Shown: in pieces, positions 11,901 through 22,591 of the stretch | How the letters are laid out: the number at the start of each line of letters is the position of its first letter | Numbering within the stretch: position 1 is the stretch's first letter | From: Volvox africanus | Lineage: Eukaryota > Chlorophyta > Chlorophyceae > Chlamydomonadales > Volvocaceae | DNA length: 64,000 nucleotides | Assembly: GCA_030268105.1 (NCBI GenBank) | Contig: BSDZ01000020.1 | Span: forward strand, 1,628,001 to 1,692,000 | Direction: 5' to 3' | Translations under genes and position numbers: made by a program | Notes under the pieces: model-generated | What the model was told of the DNA's origin: nothing | The model's input: only the letters and a program-made list of their open reading frames with translations | Database searches by the model: none

Positions 11901-14900
11901 GCTCATCTTACCTGCCCTGACCGCTGCAGACGCTGCACCGCGTGTGCCAACTTCATAGCTCAAGGATGCAGACGCCCGCTGGCCCTGTGCTACGCTTTGG
12001 TCGGTCTCCACGGCGATGGACCTAGCCTTCAGCGGCGCCCTCAATGGCGCCGCTGCATCTGAGGGAGACGCCTGCCTTTCGTCGGTCAAAGTGGTGGCCG
12101 CGTATCTGCCTCGCCCGCTGAGCACTTTTGATGTTGCTTTTGACGCTCTTTCCATCGCCGCAGCTGCGCCGGAAGGAATAAGGATTGCTGGTGTGGGAAC
12201 CTCCTGCGATGTGGTCGTCGACAAGAGACCACCACCCCCGGTCAGGTCGTCTGCGGCCTCTGCTCCCGAGAGGGCAGCGGGGACGGGTCGGTGCAGGAGC
12301 TGCTGCAGGCTGCAGCCACTTGCGGCGCCGGCAGCGTCGGCTCCGGTGGTGCGGGGACGCAGCGCGGTGGCGACTGCCGAGGCTAGCGCCTCTGCCTGGC
12401 GTTTCTGCGGCGCAGCATCCGACGAGGAAGAGTCGATGGCTCTGGCGACAGCAGCCGCCGTCAGCCGCTGCAACTGGCCCTGATGTCAAAAGGGACCCAT
12501 CAGCAGCAGTGCCAATACATCAATAGCATGGAAATCACCTGGGCTCCAATATTACGTTACCCGATAGAGCGCATACGGTTATGCACCTAAGCGGTACATC
12601 AGGCAGATCTGGGGCGCATCACCAGGCGCACCAGCAATCGGGTAGCTCTAAGGCAGCTGTGCGCAAGTACCTAGGTAAGAAAGACAGCCGCGCGTACGCA
12701 ATTTCATGATTCCACAGCTTGTAACTGGACAGCGGAGGTCATGGGTGGGTGCAGGAACATGAAAAATGAGCGAAAACGAAGGAACCCGTACGTAGTTTGC
12801 AGAAGCAAGGAGGATTAGGGGACAGGCAGACGTTACAGCTAGGCGTCACGCAACTTCCCGTGAAGGGAGACAGAAAGGGGGACGGGGAGGAGAGGGAGAC
12901 ACAGACGGGGAGGAGGGGATTCCAAACCAGCTTGACAGACCACACGAGCGTCAGCCGTCAGAGGACATCCTCGACCTCCCACCTGCAATCGCAAGTTCTC
13001 CGCCTGGGCTGATTCCAGTTGGTTTCTCAACGCGTGTGATTGGTCCAGGGAGTCCTGCAGTCGATGACGCAAGCGGCATGCGCGGGGTAAGTGCGTGTGA
13101 CACCTGACAGTGACAGTGCCTGCCGGCAAGTGGCAACCTATGTTGTGTACATCAACAGACACACATATAGACTGTCCCTGCCGTTTTATTAACTTTCTCA
13201 GCCTTTTACCTACCTCATATGCGACGCGCCAAATATCAGCGCGGGACGCCTCCGCCGCCGCCGGTGCAGCGGCCGCTGCATTTGCCGCCTGGCCTCCGAG
13301 CGCACTGCGCAGTTCCGTCACTGCGGCTGATGCCGTCGCCTCCCGCTGGGCCCTCTCCATCAGCGCCAGCTGCGCCTGCAGCGCACGCAGCTCCTCGCTG
13401 TACGCGTCGACCACAAGCTGCAGATGCAGCTTTACCTCGGTCCGCAGGGCGCTTAACTGAGAGCGTTGGCGAAGCGGTCAGCGGAATGGAGTGAGCGCCC
13501 CACCAGGGGTATCCCATCCATACGTCACTTAAACGATACCACCCCTATCCCCATACTCAGTCAATATTTAATCCATGCACGCCAGGACTCGGGAACATTG
13601 GATTTGTGGCTACACCTTTCAACACAGATAGAGAAAACGCACCTGGGCTTCATGGTTGGCGGCAACCTGTGCCGCGCCTTCGCGCTCGGCCTTCAGCTCG
13701 GACTCCAGCTCCTAGAGCCGCAGTGGACACGGACGAACAGCCGCTCACGACAACACATTGCACGAAGCACCGGGCTTGCCATAGCTACGGCTGGCCGGAG
13801 TGCAGCTCAAGAGGAAAAGAGCGAAATAGAATTGATAGAACCACGGAACAAGGTGTGGAAAGCGGGGGGTCGGTTTCACGTTAGTGCTGTGAATGCCATG
13901 AAGCCTACCACGACACGCCGGGCGACTCCCACCGCGCGCGCCTCCACATCCTCAAGGTCCTCCTCCAGTCCCTGCATGCGCTGTGCCCGGAGCCTTGCGA
14001 CGTCTAGATCCGCGGCGAGCCTCTCCGCGCGCTCCGCAGACGCTGACGCCAGCTGCCGTGCTTTGCGCACCTCCGCTTGGAGCTCTTCCTCGCCCTGACG
14101 CTGTAACTGCGGTCAAGACATAGGGAGAGGACGACGTATGGGACAGATGGCACACGCCATAGGACCGTCAGACGGGTGCTTGAGCCGTGCTAACTGCCGG
14201 ACCCACACCGGGGGGAAGATGAATAAACGAGACATGATACCGCTGTAGACGCTGCTGTAAAGCATGACTACCGCGATGGTGGAGGACAACGTGTAGTTCC
14301 TTCCAAGGTACAGAAGAGGGGCTTAGATCAGGCAGGCGGCTGTGTACACCTAGAAAGCATGGCACCCAGCGCGCCGAAGGACTTACTGACAGTCCCCCCG
14401 AGGGACAAACAGCCGGCCATTCCCCTCCGAAGGACCTTAATGGTGATCCATGTCCCGTTTTGAGACCAAACAGCCTCAAACCCCGAATGATCCGTCCAGC
14501 GTCCACTCAGTCACGGGATGAACCGCCCGTCTACCCAACCATGCTCACCCGCAGCTGCTCGGAGGACTCCGCCAGCTTCTCCTTCAGCCGCCGCACCTCC
14601 TCACCCGTCTCCGCGCGAGTGGTGTTTTGGTCTTCCTGCGCACGCAGCAAAAATTACCAATCACCCCTCCCGGCGGAAAACATGCACTTCGTAAACACAC
14701 GCTCATAAACGACGCGCTCTCGTAAACACGCGCATTGTTAAGTACGTGCACAGCAACCATTTGATCGGTTCCAGTAGCGATGTCCCTTGTCTTCCCCCAC
14801 CAACGATCCGTCCCAATTAAAACCTGTAAATGCCCAGAAAGACGCCAAGGAGTGCGGATAGGTGGTACCGTACGCACCGTGATACCGAATAGCACATCAA

Positions 14901-17900
14901 TTTCCGACAACATACAATCCAACAGCTTGTCTTGTGCTCTTCAAAGAAAGGCATGAAATGATGATCCCGTTCCAGAGGAAAAAGGGCCTGCCTTAACTCT
15001 TCTGAATTTCTGGCTTTCCTTTTCCGGATCGCAAAGGACCCCAATATCTGCACAGAGTTGGAAGCCACGGAGCTCGATAACCAGCCAAGAACCAAACAGG
15101 CACCAGTACGTAGGAAGCAGCCCACCCGCTTCTCATCCAAATGATGTTCTGCTCACTACCCCAGATGTGGCTTATCAGCGTAATCATGCTACTGCTTCGC
15201 TGCGACGCGCCGACATCCATCCACCCAGGTCAGCTCCTGATTTTGAACTTTTTACCTTAGCCTGCGTCAGCTTCTCCCTAAGGTCCTTATTTTGCGCTGC
15301 CATGTCCTCGAAGGCCGCCTTAAGCTTTTTGCGCATGGTCCGCATCCGAGATTGAAGCGCAGCATTTTCCTGTCAGGTGAGGACGAGGTGCAAGTTGTAG
15401 TCCAGGGGTCAAGGACTGGTCGTGCTCAACGCTCCGCACCCCTTCTCCGACGCCCACTGGCCCTATTAGAAATTCACCCACTATACCCCTTATTGCCTAT
15501 ACCGTTCCTCTTCACGTCACAGTGTGGCAGCTGCAACTCATCCTGCGTGCACATACCGCGTGGGGGTCATGTGATCAAGGCATGGCGCTGAACTCACGTC
15601 GCACATCCCCAGCTTCCCAGCACACCCCACATTGCGTGAGAAACGTGAAACTCACCCCCTAGAATTTTCCAGGTGCAGCGCCACGCCCCACTGCCACTGC
15701 CACTGGCTCACCTCTCGCTCCTTCTGAAGCTGTCCCGTGAGTAGCTGCACCTGCTCCGAAGCCTCTGCCAAAACGGCTAACCGCCGGTTCTCCTGCAGCG
15801 CCCCCGCCAGCTGAGCCTCCCGCTCCCTGCCTTGGGCCTGCCGCACAGAGCAGTGCAACCCCGGGTGGCCTTCAGGTGGTGGTCATGCACCAAATCAGTC
15901 CGGGGTTTAGTATTACTCCGGAAGGTCTCACGCAGATCAGACGGTATGCTTGACGGGCGGGGGGGTAATGGCGGCGCCGCTGGCACCGGCACCGGCTAAA
16001 AATGCAGCCGTTACAGACCGCGTAGGCGTACGCAAGGACAGCATGCGTGACCATGCCTTACGAGGCTCGCATTGTGGCAGGGTCTGTTGTTGTTCCGAAA
16101 CACGCCACCAACATATCGGAGTCGAACTATGTTGGGGGAACGGTGCGTGCGCATCCATGCGTGCTACATGAGACTGGGCAGTGGAAAGATATGCTTTGGT
16201 GCGTAAACAACTACATTGAGAGCTGATAGTAAAAGCCGGATATGTGTCGGATAAGAATTGGCCGATATGGGCCGCATGGCCAGTAGCTCTCCTTCCTGTC
16301 CGCCATTTCTTTCTTGCAGATCCTCTTCCCGGCTTCTGTACCCAAGTCCCCTGTTTTTTATTTCACAAGCTAGACACGCCAAACACACACACATGACTTT
16401 GAAGCGCTCACCTCATGAAGCGCCAGTCGAGCCGCGTCCGCTTCCGCCTCACTCGCCAACAGTACCAGCGCCCGAGCCAGGCCGGCCGCCTGCTGCTGCA
16501 GGTGCTGCACGATGGGCGCAGGAGACATCTGCTGCAGCTGTCGTTCTGATCGCGTGTTATTGGCGAGATACGCCCGCGATGTACCCAGCACCTCCTGCAC
16601 ACCCTGACGCGAAGACCACATCCGGAAGCAATGGGACCTTAATCGATTTGAGCTCTAGTCTTGCACCTTACAGTTAGTATCTAGCTCCCATCCGTTTCAT
16701 CCGTGCGAGCTGGGTGAAGCGGGTAGGGCGTCGCGAAGATTGCGAGCTGCTGAAGATATGGAAACCCTTCCATGAGCGCCCCCTTCTGAAAGCAGCACTC
16801 GTAGACTGAAGGCGGCATAATTACGAGGGTAAGGGAGGTACGACTTCTTTTTCAGGAGTTGCCGAGCTCCCAATGAAACACCTCCCTAGCGGCCTAGACC
16901 GACTCACTCCACAATCATCCCAGAGAAACCCCCTCTCTCTCCCCTCCCTGGTTAACGGCATTATCGACGTCATACCCGCAGGTAGCTGATGCAGGGGTCA
17001 TGGGAGAGGTCTACGACCTCCACGGGCGCTGCGCCTACGGCACTGCCGCTGCTGGTGCCCGGCCTACTGCTGCCATCTGGTGTTGCACCGCCCTGTCCGG
17101 ACCATTCGTCCGGGTCCTGTCCTGCCAGAAACATCACGCGCCGGCGCAAGGCCATGTCTGCGCGGCTGACGGCAACGTCCATATCCGAAAGATGCGAGGC
17201 GAGGCCAGATAGTACGTCCAGGGATAGCCGATCAGCCGAGGCAGATATCTGCTCGTGTGGGCGGTGAACGGGACGAAATGCAGGTTTGCGCGTTGGTAGA
17301 TGGCTTCTGAGTATGGGCTCCTCGTACCCGGATGAGCCGTTCCTTGGAGAGCAGTGAAGCGGGATGGAGTGAATCGCTAGTTGAACTGCCGACCAGTATT
17401 GTGGAGCAGCGAGTGCACACGGAAACGGATGTGAGAGGTAGGGGGACGAGTTGAGGCCGCGGATAACCCCGCGGAAGACGTTGGACCCACGTAGGGGCTG
17501 GTCGGCTGAGGGGCCGATCTGTGGCGTAGAGCGTCCATACCGACGCCCACATTTGCCGCCAGGATCATTCTGCCGGGGGTCTTGTTCTCAACGCCACGTT
17601 AACGATATGAACATAAGGCCGGGTCTATGCGGCCCGCCGGCCCCTATGCGGCCCACCTGTTGTGCGATATGTCCCAAACAAAAAATGGTGCAACACATGG
17701 GGCCCGATAGCACTCCGCTGTGCTCAGTTCCGTCCCGATTGCTCAAGAGGCGCTTTGCCGCTCCTGCTACGAGACACGTCAAGGCCATTGTTCGCAAGGC
17801 CCTTCACACCCACCTCCCGGGTCTCTAGCTCCCGCCGCTTGTCCTCGAGATCTTGGAGGGCTCGCTCCAGGTTGCGCTGCTCCCGGTCCAATTGCACGGA

Positions 17901-18754
17901 CCCGGCCGCGACTGTAGAAACCGCCTCCAAGACCTCCCAGCGCTCCGTCTCCAAACGGTGCAGCTGTTCTGTAGTCGCGGCCACTTTGTCCTCCAGTTGT
18001 TGAATCTGCGAGCGAATGAAATGCGCAACGCGCTTTTTCACTCCGCAGGTCGCCGCATAATTGGACAAATGTACATATCCCTGAAAGTGGAGCTGCAAAC
18101 AGTTTGGTGACATGTGCTATTTCGTGGCTTGGTGTTTTGTAATGCGTCCTAATGCATGAAGACATGAGAGACTTCATTAGCCATGCGTTGAAAGCTCAAA
18201 TCTCCTCCAGCGCACAGCGTCATGAATCAGAGCAGTACACATACCTGGCGTTGGTATGCTGCGCGCCCTTCATCCTCCCTCGCCTCTTGAACGTTCAACT
18301 GCCTTTGGAGCTTAGCAACCTGGCTTTGAAGGTTTGAAACGATTCGGTCCTTAGAATGAAGCTCCATCATAAGGTTTTGCAGCTTGGATCGATGCTCCGG
18401 AACCAGAGCAGCGCCCACAGTGACATTGCTTATTTGCTGTAACTGTTGCTGAATCTGCTGGGACGAGGGCCTGGAGGCCGCCGCAGAGGGAGAAGGACGA
18501 CGAGGTGGCGGAGCTCCGCCATCGCTTATCCTGCTGCGATCACCTGGGGATGTCCCAGCACTAGTCACGACCTCTTGTAGAGGAGGGCCGAAGTTTTTAA
18601 AATGAGAAACTTTTTCATCCTTTCGATAACTCGTATATAGTTTCCGGAACTTGGCTAACTTTTGCTCCACAGTTGCGAGGTCATTAGACGTGCTCGACCT
18701 CGGGTCCTCCGATATTTGGCTAGCATCGGTTTTCCTAGGTAACCTTTGAGCCAT
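2929..18754 (-). CDS. Giant coiled-coil / low-complexity protein, 16 exons, about 2,903 aa
   Basis: I do not recognise this protein. Exons in transcript order are 18754-18245, 18005-17814, 17248-16976, 16603-16412, 15837-15712, 15369-15256, 14635-14549, 14100-13933, 13711-13643, 13456-13214, 13054-12983, 12479-11796, 11507-10506, 10328-9230, 8256-5992 and 4544-2929. Every join keeps frame; all early introns are phase 0 and the last two are phase 1. Residues about 1-680 contain coiled coil rich in Leu/Glu/Gln/Arg (for example LATVEQKLAKFRKLY and IQQLEDKVAATTEQLHRLE). Exon 13 is Arg/Ser-rich. Exon 14 has a long poly-Gln run. Exons 15-16 carry poly-Pro, poly-His, poly-Gln and poly-Glu tracts and a three-copy VPPEVL repeat. 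Some borders have near alternatives (16594 for 16603; 14094 for 14100). The architecture suits a centrosome, basal-body or other scaffold protein, but that is inference from composition only. Confidence 0.8.
5992..6270 (-). repeat. Protein-level tandem repeat (VPPEVL...YTGGEG...RPSTA) in the giant gene
   Basis: Near the end of exon 15, units of about 32 residues share VPPEVL, then about 4 residues, a Y-[AT]-G core, a Gly/Glu patch, RPSTAxPS and an Arg. The cores read VPPEVLQRMALYAG, VPPEVLSYLEQYTG and VPPEVLSYMLQYTG. The third unit is cut by the last intron after YT and continues in exon 16 (from 4544) as GGEGVSRPTTAPS. This continuity independently supports the exon 15-16 join. Confidence 0.85.
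8919..8942. repeat. CA dinucleotide microsatellite
   Basis: An uninterrupted run of about 12 CA units inside the intron between exons 14 and 15 of the giant coiled-coil gene. No coding role. Confidence 0.9.
9365..9430 (-). repeat. Poly-glutamine trinucleotide tract
   Basis: On the minus strand this is an interrupted CAG/CAA run coding for Gln, with one Glu, inside exon 14 of the giant gene. Mixing of CAG and CAA argues that the amino acid, not only the DNA repeat, is kept. Confidence 0.8.
10346..10405. repeat. 15-bp G-rich minisatellite, four units, at an intron 3' end
   Basis: Four units of the form ACGGGTTGGGGTGGG lie a few bases from the acceptor of exon 14 (10328) of the giant gene. In the transcript the tract is C-rich and supplies the polypyrimidine stretch. 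The plus strand has the spacing of a G-quadruplex. Confidence 0.85.
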
Positions 18755-19036
18755 GTCAACTATAGTCGTAACCCTAGGCCTTCAGCCAAAAAGACACGAC
18801 CGATTTCAGTCGTGAAAGTACTTGTTTGACCAGTCCCGGAACCGGAACTCGACGCCTTATAATCGTGCTACATCGCGAGAAAAATAATAGTCAACACGGT
18901 AATAAAACTGGTATGCAGTGCTAATCTACCTGTACGCAAAGCACTCTAGTACGGCAGCTTGTACTCGTTTTGATGGGGCACCAACGCTTGGGTTAAATAA
19001 GCTTATGAAAGGAAGTAACTTTGATTATCTTAGAAA
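18755..19036. promoter_or_regulatory. Candidate shared divergent promoter
   Basis: Only 282 bases separate the ATG of the giant coiled-coil gene (18754, minus) from the first ATG of a plus-strand coding-like exon (19037). If both starts are right, this stretch carries both 5' UTRs and a bidirectional promoter. I see no clear TATA box. The inference depends on the weaker plus-strand gene model. Confidence 0.3.
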
Positions 19037-21924
19037 ATGGCAGTTTTAATGATAAGCTCTTGCCCGCTAGGTCCGAATTGCGCAAAGCCTTCCCGTAGGG
19101 CTAGCTATTCGTCTGCTAAAGCCAACCAAATTGGGGTTCCAAAGCATTTCAAGAACTCCAAGTCATTACATACTGCTAGGCGCTTGCAAGGTGACTCCTT
19201 GCTTTACCTTCCTCGAGCATCAGACGACCGAGGGATTGGATCCTTCGGAAACGATAGCAGCGATGACATCACCTTCATCGGCAAGGTTGCAGGAATCAGC
19301 TTTGCCGGTACGGTGGCTTCCCTGATACCTGAGTGCCGTAATTGCTGTAATGCGTCTAGGAAATCATAGCATTTCTTATTTCCCTGGTGACATGACTTAT
19401 GCTGGGGTGACAGATTGGTGGATAGCAGCTCACTTAATAGGCCAGCATCTGATTCGCTTTACGGTTGTTGTTCAGCGGCGGCGTGCCTGCCGTCCCCCAA
19501 TACCCGCCATTTCCGCAATACACGAAATGACCATCAAAATCCTTGACAGGTGCCGCGGCGATTAAGTATGGATCATTGATCCTAGATATCCCCTTTCAGC
19601 CCAACGCACTGCTTGCGATGCTGCTAGTCCTGGGGCCGCCCGCTGCCTACGCGCTTCTGCTGTGGATGAACTCTCCCCCAAAAATCTGAACTCCAAGCCA
19701 TCACAATTAATAATTGATGTCCAATTGATATTATGATGTGAATCCGTGGGAGTGCTGCTGCCTCCCGGCGGCTCTCTGGACTAGGGCGCCTGTGGCTGTA
19801 TTGCAATCCGGGGGCCTGGACCGGGATTCATTGCAGCGAGGTCGATCTGGGTTCCTGAGGATCTGCCTGGCCTTGCCCCTCTACCTGAAGGGGTGTACGG
19901 CACACTTACGACGTCCTGTTGGGACGGCTCTTACGACGGCTCATAATGAAACGATGACTCTGAATTTCTCCTCGTTGTAAGGTGTGCTGCGTGCTGCTGT
20001 CATCTTCTGCCGTATTGAGCGGAGCGGCACGCTGTACGGTGCGCTCGGCAAGCAGGGTGCGCTGTTGGTACATGCACGCGGCGTGCTGTCAACTGAATAT
20101 GAAGCTAGGACGGAACGGCGAAAAAGGGGGCATGCCAGAGATGGCAAATGCTGAATATCTAGTTTGCAGGCAGCCTTAAATGATTATTGCTAGGCATAGT
20201 ACACGTCGCCACCCAGCTCCTGCGGTGGGGGTCAACAATGATATAATTTTCAGACTTGCAGTCCTGACTTGACCCGTAGGTAACCTTGGACTAGGCTGGA
20301 CTGGAATGGATTGGACGGAACTGGGATTCCACAGTTTTGTTCGTATATTTCCGGCATTCGGTTGGTGTGCGCATTCGCCGTATAATGAGTTGCCGTATAA
20401 TGAGCTGCGCGGCAGGTGTAGCCGTACTGGTTAAGTGCCTGATGAAATTTGGAATTCTCTCCGTTTTGGACAACCCGAAGTGCGCTGTGCTGTGCTGTGA
20501 CATTTGTGTTCGTTCACAGCACTTTCGTGCCATGTACGGTCACGAGCCACCGGAGTCTCCGGGGCTAAGCCCTGTAAGCCCAGATCCGCAGAAAAAAAGA
20601 CCAAAGCAAAGCCGGTATAGCCTAGGTAAGGCGGACCGGTAATGGCAAGGCGGGTAAGGACTTTTGTTGTGCGGGACAGTCTGGCAAAAATGGGCATAAG
20701 GAGGCTGTCCGTAACATCTTGAGATTGTTGAAATCCAAGCCTCATGCGGTCGTCCTTCGCTTTGGAGTTCCGCAGAACGTGGACATGAAAACAGTTGTTG
20801 ACGAAATGTTGTTGACTGGTATGCTGACTCCATAAAAGATACCGCTACCAGTGGCTTTCAGTCAAGGAAAAAATCATTATCTGATTAATTATTAACTTAA
20901 AAAAATAATATATACATAATTAAATTTAACTTAATACTTTCTTTATGCAAAATGTATGACTCTACCAGTAGCTGTTGGAAAGGACGGCGCTGCGGCTGTG
21001 AGGCAACGACATAGTTCAAGTGATGAACGCAGGTTGGTTACAAGTAAGAGGAGAATACTATCATGGAAGACTAACCAGGAATCACTATAGACACATCAAA
21101 GGGAAATACAAACATGTCGTCTTTTTGATTTGCGTCAATTAGCCGCCATGGGTCGTCAAGGGTCAATCATGGGTGTCAAGGTTGCACAGCTACTCGCAGC
21201 TCGTCGCTTTCGTATGTACGAAAGCGATTATTAGATGTTTAGGTTGATGTCAATAGCACCATAGCCCACGTCAGGTGCCCAGTCCTACAAGAGAGGCCCA
21301 GACTAATCGACGTGACCTTCGGAGTCGAGTCCCGGATTTGACACATGCAGCAAACAACTCACGTAAGGAGATCTTTCTGTTACTTGTTATCATAATGCGG
21401 GACAAAATGTTCAAAGTGCGTCTGATAAGAAGTAATATCAGTATCTCAACAGTAGCAAGTTTTATTTTTTGTTCGCATTCGCTTCCAGACACGGTAGGAC
21501 TTCGCAGCGCTGGAACAAAACGTATCCGGAAGCTTGCGAGCTCTAAAATGGGGGCATCTTTATGAATTTCACGTAAGGTCGTTTGAACTAGAATCGTTGA
21601 CGACCTGGAAGTTCCGGAAATGATCAGGTTTTAGTCTTGGATCAAAGAAGGTCATATGCCGTGAAGGCCTAAGATTATTTAATCGTAAAACCTATTTATT
21701 GACGGGACTTGATATGCACTTGATAAGCTGTGTTTTTTATTTGTTGGTTGACCCAGTTCAAAGCGCACCGTATTAAAAAATCTGTGGAGTGCGGGCATTG
21801 TTTGGACTTCTCTACAGATGGCGGCCGACTGAATGTTGTCATTTCTGTGAATGTAGACCGTATGGTAGTTTTCCTTTTGATGTCATGCAAAGATGTTCCT
21901 GCAGTTTTGTCGCTTTTCAAAACG
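19037..21924 (+). CDS. Unresolved gene: set of candidate exons
   Basis: I do not recognise this gene and give only exons that look coding and have plausible splice sites. 19037-19307 starts MAVLMISSCPLGP and ends in phase 1 at GTACGG. 19441-19549 starts in the matching phase and contains QHLIRFTVVVQRRR. 20520-20567 contains MYGHEPPESPGLSP, followed by GTAAGC. 20680-20818 (start could be 20650 or 20659) contains SGKNGHKEAVRNILRLL. 21453-21493 contains CSHSLPDT. 21757-21924 contains SVECGHCLDFSTDGG and DVPAVLSLFKT, followed by GTAGGA. The last four join in frame with one another. I could not bridge 19549 to 20520 with an intron of normal size. It may be the 5' part of the next gene. The region is more AT-rich than the genes on either side. 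Confidence 0.3.
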
Positions 21925-22591
21925 GTAGGATGTTTATGATACGAGGTGCGATTCTCCTGCTAGATTTCCATCCCCAATGGGGGTACGTCCAATGACGTCT
22001 TATTTGGGCCTCCATCGCAGTGATTTGTTGAAACCTTACTCTGAAAGATTCCTGCGTGACGCCTTGGAATGAAAGAGGGTGCGAAGAGTAACATGAGCTT
22101 TTTCGTCGTGAATTACTTACGTGTTGTTTACTGCCCCGCAAAGGACAAGCACTGGTTAAAAATGTCACTCAATTTGATGAATTTCATTGAATTTTTAGAA
22201 AAGAATTTGGGCTCGGCTTAAAGCACGACATGGAGACGTGGTCTATAAATCGCCAAAAAAAGCTACCGCGTACTGGCGGTGCATCATCTAGTTCAACGAG
22301 GCTGAGATGAGCTGAAGCTTTTATAGAAATTACGTGTGGTGTGGTTTGGGCAATAATGTCAAACGTGACATGTGTTTCGGCCACATTTGGGAACGCAGCG
22401 ACTAGTACGGACACGTACAGAATGATGTGAATACGTTATGGCCCCATTCACATTATAACCGCACTGATTACATGCGCTTACGGTTATACAGTGTCATTGA
22501 AATCATAGCAATAAGGGAGTATTTCTACAGTCAATGTATCCCGTAGTACTCTGATGTTTGAAATTTGGCAACGCTGAGGCTAACCCGGCAC

